Assembly (NCBI RefSeq): GCF_003086895.1
Contig: NZ_CP026004.1
Coordinates: forward strand, 965,663-1,029,662
Direction: 5' to 3'
DNA from: Stenotrophomonas sp. ESTM1D_MKCIP4_1
Lineage (GTDB): Bacteria > Pseudomonadota > Gammaproteobacteria > Xanthomonadales > Xanthomonadaceae
DNA length: 64,000 bases
The translations under genes were made by a program, and so were the position numbers. A model generated the notes under the pieces. It was not told where the DNA came from and ran no database searches. It saw only the letters and a program-made list of their open reading frames with translations. Positions 59,513 to 64,000 of this stretch are shown here, piece after piece (position 1 is the first letter of the stretch; each line of letters opens with the position of its first letter).

Positions 59513-62196
59513 ACGACGCAGTGGACTGGGGCGCAGTCCGTGCGCTGTTCGATGTGGTCTGCGAACTGCCCGAGCCACAGTGGGAGAGCGAACTGCAGGC
59601 CATGACCGGCGATGCCGTGCTGGTGCACGAGACGCTGGCCCTGCTGCGCGCGCAGACCCAGGCGCTGGGCGGCATGCAGCGTTCGATCGATACGGTGCTT
59701 GCCTCGCTGGATGCTGATGGCATCCATGTGGGGGAGCTGATCGGCCCTTGGCGGCTGGTGCGCCTGCTTGCGGCGGGCGGCATGGGCCGGGTGTTCCTGG
59801 CCGAGCGCGCGGACCAGCTGTACCGCCGGCAGGTGGCGATCAAGGTGATGCGCCGCAGTTTCGATCCCGCACTGGCGCAGCGGCTGCAGGCGGAGAGCCA
59901 GATCCTGGCCGACCTGCAGCATCCCAATATTGCCCGCCTGTATGACGTCGGCCGCGCAGGCGCCGATCAGCCTTACCTGGTGATGGAGTTCATCGACGGG
60001 CAGCGCCTGGACGAAGCCTGCCGCGCAGCCGACATCACCCTGACCGGGGTACTGGGCCTGTTCTGCAAGGTGTGCCGTGCAGTGCAGGCTGCGCATGCGC
60101 AGGGCGTGATCCACTGTGACATCAAGCCGGCCAACGTGCTGGTGCGGGGTGGTGACGAACCGGTGCTGCTGGATTTCGGCATCGCGCGGTTGATGGATGA
60201 TGGCAGCAGCGAGTCGGCCGCCTACGCCACGCCACGCTATACCAGCCCGGAACGGCGCTCGGGGCGCCCGGCGGCGGTGGCCGATGACATCTACAGCCTC
60301 GGGGTGATGCTCGATGAGCTGCTGGCGCTGGGTGGGCCGGCCGTGCGCCTGCATGACGACCTGATTGCCGTGGCAGAGCACGCACGCGCTCCGGTTGCTG
60401 CCGACCGTTACGCATCGGTGGATGCGCTGGCCGAAGACGTGATCCGTTTCCAGCAGCACCGCCCGGTGCGTGCGCGGCGCCCCAGCCGTGTGCACCGCGC
60501 ACGCCTGTTCCTGCGCCGGCAGTGGCGTGCCTCGGCACTGGCTGCCTGTGCGCTGCTGGTGGCGGTGGGATTCGTGCAGCGCATTGGCGATGCACGCGCC
60601 CGCGCTGAAGAAAACGCGGCGGCCGCCTCCGGTATTGCCGATCTGCTGGTGGCCGCCTTCGATTCGGCAGAGCCGGGCATCCGCAGTGACCGTCCGATGA
60701 CGGCACGCGAGGTGCTTGATCTGGGCGCGCTGCGGATCGAGCAGGATCTGTCCGCCTCGCCGCTGGTGCGGGCGCGCCTGCAGGCCGCGCTCGGGCGCGC
60801 CTACCGCAACCTGGGGCAGCCGCGCGAAGCCGGCGCGCTGCTGCAGAGCGCTGTGCTGGGCCTGCGTGATGCCGGTGCGCCGTCGCGCGAGATTGCCGCA
60901 GCGGAGGCTGCCCGTGCTCTGCTGCAGGTGGAGGATGGCCAGCAGGATGCCGCCCTGCAGGGCGCACGCCGGGGTCTGGCGCTGCTGGAAGGCGACGATG
61001 ACATCAGCGTGCGCATCGACCTGCTCAATACGGTGGGGCGCGCCCACGCCAGCCGCGAGCATTTCGATGAGGCTGCTGCCGCCTATGCCGAAGCGCTGGC
61101 TCTGGCCCGGCGCAGCATCGGCGTGGCATCCGATGCCGGCCTGATGACCACGCTGTCCAATCTGGGCACTCTGTACCGGTCGCAGGGCAAGCTGGCGCTG
61201 TCCGAAAGGACGTTGCGCGAAGCTGCCGCCATCGGTGGCGGTGCGTCGCCCCTGCACGGGCCGGCCCGCCTGCGCGTGCTGCGTTCGCTGGTCTACACGC
61301 TGCTGGCGCAGGGGCGCGCAGACGAGGCGATGCGACTGGCCGAAGAGACCTTCGCCATCACCCGCCAGCTGTTCGGCACCGGCAGCAGCTATACCGCCGC
61401 GGCCGAAGCGGCGCTGGCTGGCCAGTACCTCGATCTTGGCCGCTATGGCGAGTCGCAGCAGCACTTCGATGCGGCCATCGCCACCAGCGTACGCGTGGAT
61501 GGTGCCGACAGCCTGGCGTACGCCGGCATGATCTACGGCCGGGCCATCATGGAGGAGGCGCGCGGCGACCTCGCAATGGCCGAGCGCGGCTACCGGCAGA
61601 CGCTGGCCCTGCACCAGCGTCTGCTGGGCAACCAGCATCCGCGCAGCCTGGATGTGCAGATGGTGCTGGCACGGCTGCTGATGCGGGCTGGACGTACCGA
61701 TGACGCCGAGCCGCTGCTGCGTGAGGTCGGCGTGGTGTGGCGACGCACCCTGGCAGCCGATTCACAGCAGCTGGTAACGCTGGAACTGGTGGAGCTGGAG
61801 TGGCTGACCCGCGCCGGGCGCATTGCCGAGGCACGCGAGGCAATGGCCGCGTTTGATCGGCGCAATCCCGCGCCGGTACCAAGTCTGGCACTGCGCCAGC
61901 AGATGCAGGCGGCGCTGCTGGCCCAGCGCAGTGGCGATGGCGATGCGGCCGCGCGCTGGGCGACAGTGGTGGCCACCTTCGAGCGCTTCTACGGTGCCGA
62001 TTCCACGGCCACGGCAAAGTGGCGCATTCCTTATGCGGAAAGCCTGCTGGCCGACGGCGATGCGGCAGCGGCGTCAGCCCAGCTGCGGCGCGCCCGCCCG
62101 CAACTGGTCGGGTTGTCGCCGCAATCCGAGTTCCTGTTGCGCGCGGCCGCCCTGGAGGGGCGGTTGGATAACAGCAGCGTCGCCCGGGCGCGATAG
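59509..62196 (+). CDS. Transmembrane Ser/Thr protein kinase with TPR-like domain
   Basis: The 895-residue protein has a Hanks-type kinase domain (about 80-320) with the ATP lysine K112 in VAIKVMRR, a catalytic loop HCDIKPAN (C instead of R in the HRD motif), DFG at 222-224 and a TSPE substrate segment. One transmembrane helix follows (about 341-357), then some 530 residues of TPR-like repeats, placing the sensor in the periplasm. It overlaps the sigma factor gene. Known relatives phosphorylate the partner sigma factor to switch it on. Confidence 0.9.
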   Translation: MNDAVDWGAVRALFDVVCELPEPQWESELQAMTGDAVLVHETLALLRAQTQALGGMQRSIDTVLASLDADGIHVGELIGPWRLVRLLAAGGMGRVFLAERADQLYRRQVAIKVMRRSFDPALAQRLQAESQILADLQHPNIARLYDVGRAGADQPYLVMEFIDGQRLDEACRAADITLTGVLGLFCKVCRAVQAAHAQGVIHCDIKPANVLVRGGDEPVLLDFGIARLMDDGSSESAAYATPRYTSPERRSGRPAAVADDIYSLGVMLDELLALGGPAVRLHDDLIAVAEHARAPVAADRYASVDALAEDVIRFQQHRPVRARRPSRVHRARLFLRRQWRASALAACALLVAVGFVQRIGDARARAEENAAAASGIADLLVAAFDSAEPGIRSDRPMTAREVLDLGALRIEQDLSASPLVRARLQAALGRAYRNLGQPREAGALLQSAVLGLRDAGAPSREIAAAEAARALLQVEDGQQDAALQGARRGLALLEGDDDISVRIDLLNTVGRAHASREHFDEAAAAYAEALALARRSIGVASDAGLMTTLSNLGTLYRSQGKLALSERTLREAAAIGGGASPLHGPARLRVLRSLVYTLLAQGRADEAMRLAEETFAITRQLFGTGSSYTAAAEAALAGQYLDLGRYGESQQHFDAAIATSVRVDGADSLAYAGMIYGRAIMEEARGDLAMAERGYRQTLALHQRLLGNQHPRSLDVQMVLARLLMRAGRTDDAEPLLREVGVVWRRTLAADSQQLVTLELVELEWLTRAGRIAEAREAMAAFDRRNPAPVPSLALRQQMQAALLAQRSGDGDAAARWATVVATFERFYGADSTATAKWRIPYAESLLADGDAAAASAQLRRARPQLVGLSPQSEFLLRAAALEGRLDNSSVARAR

Positions 62197-62265
62197 CTTC
62201 CCTGCGTTTTCTCCGGTTGTTCCATGACAGGCATCCGCACTGCATGGACAACAGGGGAACGCAAG

Positions 62266-62484
62266 ATGAGCAATGATCGGCCGGCGCGCCGCCCGTACAA
62301 ACCGCGGGGAGGAGTGATGCACCGCTTTGCCAAGGCCTACAGCAAGGCGCGGGAGTGGCATTGCTCGCGCCTGCGCTCATCGGTGGTCGGGCTGCGCTTC
62401 GCGGTATGGGGGGACAGCGGACGTTTCACTTCGCATGGCGGTTGGCGCGTTTCGCGCATCAGCCGCAGCGATTCGGAAGTCTGA
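62266..62484 (+). CDS. Small basic hypothetical protein
   Basis: A 72-residue, Arg-rich protein starting MSNDRPARRPYKPRGGVMHR. An AGGGGA sequence lies upstream. It shows no family resemblance and overlaps no recognised gene. It could also be non-coding; confidence is low. Together with short flanks it fills the 370-base gap between the kinase and the dehydrogenase. Confidence 0.3.
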   Translation: MSNDRPARRPYKPRGGVMHRFAKAYSKAREWHCSRLRSSVVGLRFAVWGDSGRFTSHGGWRVSRISRSDSEV

Positions 62485-62569
62485 GCCCGTGGGTGATACG
62501 CAACAGCTATCGTGCACGGGTGAAATCGGTATTGGCCGCCGCGCGGGCCCATCGCCCATGCTGCGGTGG

Positions 62570-63448
62570 ATGAAACCTTCCCCCATTTCCTTCGCGGGCC
62601 AGGTCGGCCTGGTGACCGGTGCTGCAGGCGGTCTTGGCCTGGCGTACAGCCGTCTGCTGGCACAGCGCGGCGCACACGTGGTGATGCATGACGTGGGCGC
62701 CGGCCTGGATGGTCGCGGCAGCGATCCGGACCGCATCAGCGCCGCCGTGGCCGCGCTGCGGGCGCAGGGTCTGTCTGTGGAGGGCGCTTCGGGGGCCATT
62801 GATGAGCGCCTCGGCTGCCACGCGCTGGTGCGCGAGCTGCTGCACCGGCATGGCCGCATCGATTTCATGGTGCACAACGCGGGCTGGGTGGCCTACGAGC
62901 TGCTTGAAGCAGTGGATGACGAAGCCCTGGAACAGATGATGCGCGTGGCTGCCAAGACGCCGCTGTGGCTGGCCCAGGCCGCCTGGCCGGCGATGCGCGA
63001 GGCCGGTGGCGGCCGCATCGTGGTGACGACGTCCGACCGTGCGTTGTACCCGCAGTACGCACAGAAGGGCCTGGCCGGCTATGCGATGGCGAAGATGGCG
63101 GTATTGGGGCTGGCCAACGTGCTGGCGCTGGAGGGTGCCGAGCACGGCATCGTGGTCAATGCCGTTTCGCCGGTGGCCAAGACCCGCATGTGGGGTATTG
63201 AGGGCGAGCCGGACGAGCTGCACCCGGATGCCGTTGCCAGCGGTGTCGCCTTCCTGGCCTCGGTGCGCTGCCGCGAAGGGGGTTGGGTGCTGCGTGCCAG
63301 CAATGGGCAGTTCCACGCGTTGCGCCTGCAGGATGCAGAACACGTCGGCTACCCGCGCGACCTGCGTGCGGTGGCGGCTGACAGCATCGAATCGGTGGCC
63401 CTGCAGTGGCCGGTGATCGCACAGCCGAGTGTCGACGCCCGCGGCTGA
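62570..63448 (+). CDS. Short-chain dehydrogenase/reductase
   Basis: The 292-residue SDR enzyme has the cofactor loop TGAAGGLG, the aspartate in VVMHDVGAG, VHNAGW, the serine in TTSDRALYP and YxxxK in YAMAKMAV. The aspartate after the second strand suggests NAD preference. The length and a C-terminal extension (WVLRASNGQFHALR) resemble hydroxyacyl-CoA dehydrogenase-type SDRs. The start is ATG 62570; another ATG lies four codons upstream. A LysR gene follows. Confidence 0.88.
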   Translation: MKPSPISFAGQVGLVTGAAGGLGLAYSRLLAQRGAHVVMHDVGAGLDGRGSDPDRISAAVAALRAQGLSVEGASGAIDERLGCHALVRELLHRHGRIDFMVHNAGWVAYELLEAVDDEALEQMMRVAAKTPLWLAQAAWPAMREAGGGRIVVTTSDRALYPQYAQKGLAGYAMAKMAVLGLANVLALEGAEHGIVVNAVSPVAKTRMWGIEGEPDELHPDAVASGVAFLASVRCREGGWVLRASNGQFHALRLQDAEHVGYPRDLRAVAADSIESVALQWPVIAQPSVDARG

Positions 63449-63487
63449 GCGCGTACCCTAGGCAGCCCCCCTGCCGTGCGTGCCGCC

Positions 63488-64000
63488 ATGATCGATCTGC
63501 GCCTGCTCCGCCAGTTCGTGGCGGTGGCTGAAGAACTGCATTTCCATCGCGCCGCCGCGCGCCTGCACATGTCGCAGCCACCGCTGACGGCCGCGATGCG
63601 GCGACTGGAGGACGAGGTGGGCACCCGCCTCATCGCGCGCGGCAACCGCACGCTGGGGCTGACCGCCGCCGGGCAGATGCTGCTGGGTGAAGCGCGCGCC
63701 ACCCTGCAGCAGGCGGAACAGGCACTGCAGCGGACCCGCGAAGCGGCGGCCGGGCAGATCGGCAGTCTGCGCGTGGGCTATGTGGGCAGCGCCCTGTACG
63801 GCCGCCTTCCGGGCCTGATCCGGCAGTTCCGCCTGCAGTTTCCACAGGTGCAGCTGCACCTGCAGGAAGCCACCTCGCGGCAGCAGCAGCAATGGCTGCG
63901 CGAGGAACGCATCGACCTGGGCGTGCTGATTCCACCGATTCCGTCAAGTGAACTGACGCTGCAGGCGTTTGATCATGATCGCTTGGCCATTGCCGTGCCG
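63488..64000 (+). CDS. LysR-family transcription regulator (3' part outside window)
   Basis: The first 171 codons are present. Residues 1-60 form the LysR winged helix (LRLLRQFVAVAEELHFHRAA, MSQPPLTAAMRRLEDEVG), and from about 90 the effector-binding domain begins (IGSLRVGYVGSALYGRLPGL). The frame is open to the window end. It lies 39 bases behind the dehydrogenase in the same direction. Confidence 0.9.
   Translation, partial: MIDLRLLRQFVAVAEELHFHRAAARLHMSQPPLTAAMRRLEDEVGTRLIARGNRTLGLTAAGQMLLGEARATLQQAEQALQRTREAAAGQIGSLRVGYVGSALYGRLPGLIRQFRLQFPQVQLHLQEATSRQQQQWLREERIDLGVLIPPIPSSELTLQAFDHDRLAIAVP

Noticed and set aside
59473..61638. 721-residue minus-strand open frame opposite the kinase gene
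   Set aside because: Antisense shadow; the plus strand encodes a kinase and repeat domain.

Overview
The window is high-GC chromosomal DNA from a Xanthomonadaceae bacterium, most likely a member of the Stenotrophomonas maltophilia complex. The evidence is a chromosomal qnr-type pentapeptide gene, many short GTAG-bordered palindromes of the SMAG repeat type, and a fatty-acid cluster running rpmF-fabH-kinase-fabD-fabG-acpP-fabF-pabB-mltG-tmk-holB-pilZ. No database search was possible; family names rest on motifs, length and gene order.

Layout. 1-0.5 kb: 3' end of an IS4-family transposase. 0.7-4.5 kb: housekeeping block mltD-gloB, then divergently a YafS-like methyltransferase, rnhA and dnaQ. 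4.7-11.3 kb: PP2C phosphatase, tRNA-Ser(CGA), an LPS-core/Kdo segment (GT9 heptosyltransferase and KdkA kinase), SRP RNA, and a guanidine-II riboswitch in front of a Gdx/SugE exporter. This stretch is bracketed by two near-identical inverted repeats of about 180 bp, each starting in the 3' end of a serine tRNA.

11.57-25.38 kb: a mobile island inserted in the 3' end of tRNA-Ser(GGA), bounded by a 21-bp direct repeat. It carries two tyrosine recombinases, a MobA/MobL relaxase frame without a start codon, a winged-helix Rep-like protein beside a possible origin, an XRE regulator divergent from three envelope proteins, a DUF3800 protein, an Abi-type HEPN protein with a CBS-like C-terminal extension, and an unrecognised two-gene cassette (a membrane-anchored protein and a CxxC/H/H/C protein). 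I saw no SMAG repeat inside the island. The HEPN-CBS gene and the two-gene cassette are the best candidates for an undescribed, possibly defensive, system.

25.6-47.7 kb: core genome. It contains dnaX-ybaB-recR, a HIT protein, a MoxR/DUF58/transglutaminase operon ending in an Slp-like lipoprotein, a GT39 transferase, maf, yceD-rpmF and the fatty-acid/PabB/MltG/Tmk/HolB/PilZ run. 47.8-50.5 kb: tRNA-Val(CAC), decayed genes (a frameshifted ORF and a broken higB beside an intact higA) and a tautomerase. 50.7-54.9 kb: a metal-uptake-like set of DUF2946 protein, TonB-dependent receptor and PepSY membrane protein. 55.0-64.0 kb: qnr, a methyltransferase, a MocR regulator divergent from an EamA exporter with a clear operator palindrome, an ECF sigma factor coupled to a transmembrane Ser/Thr kinase with a repeat domain, a short-chain dehydrogenase, and a LysR regulator cut by the window edge.
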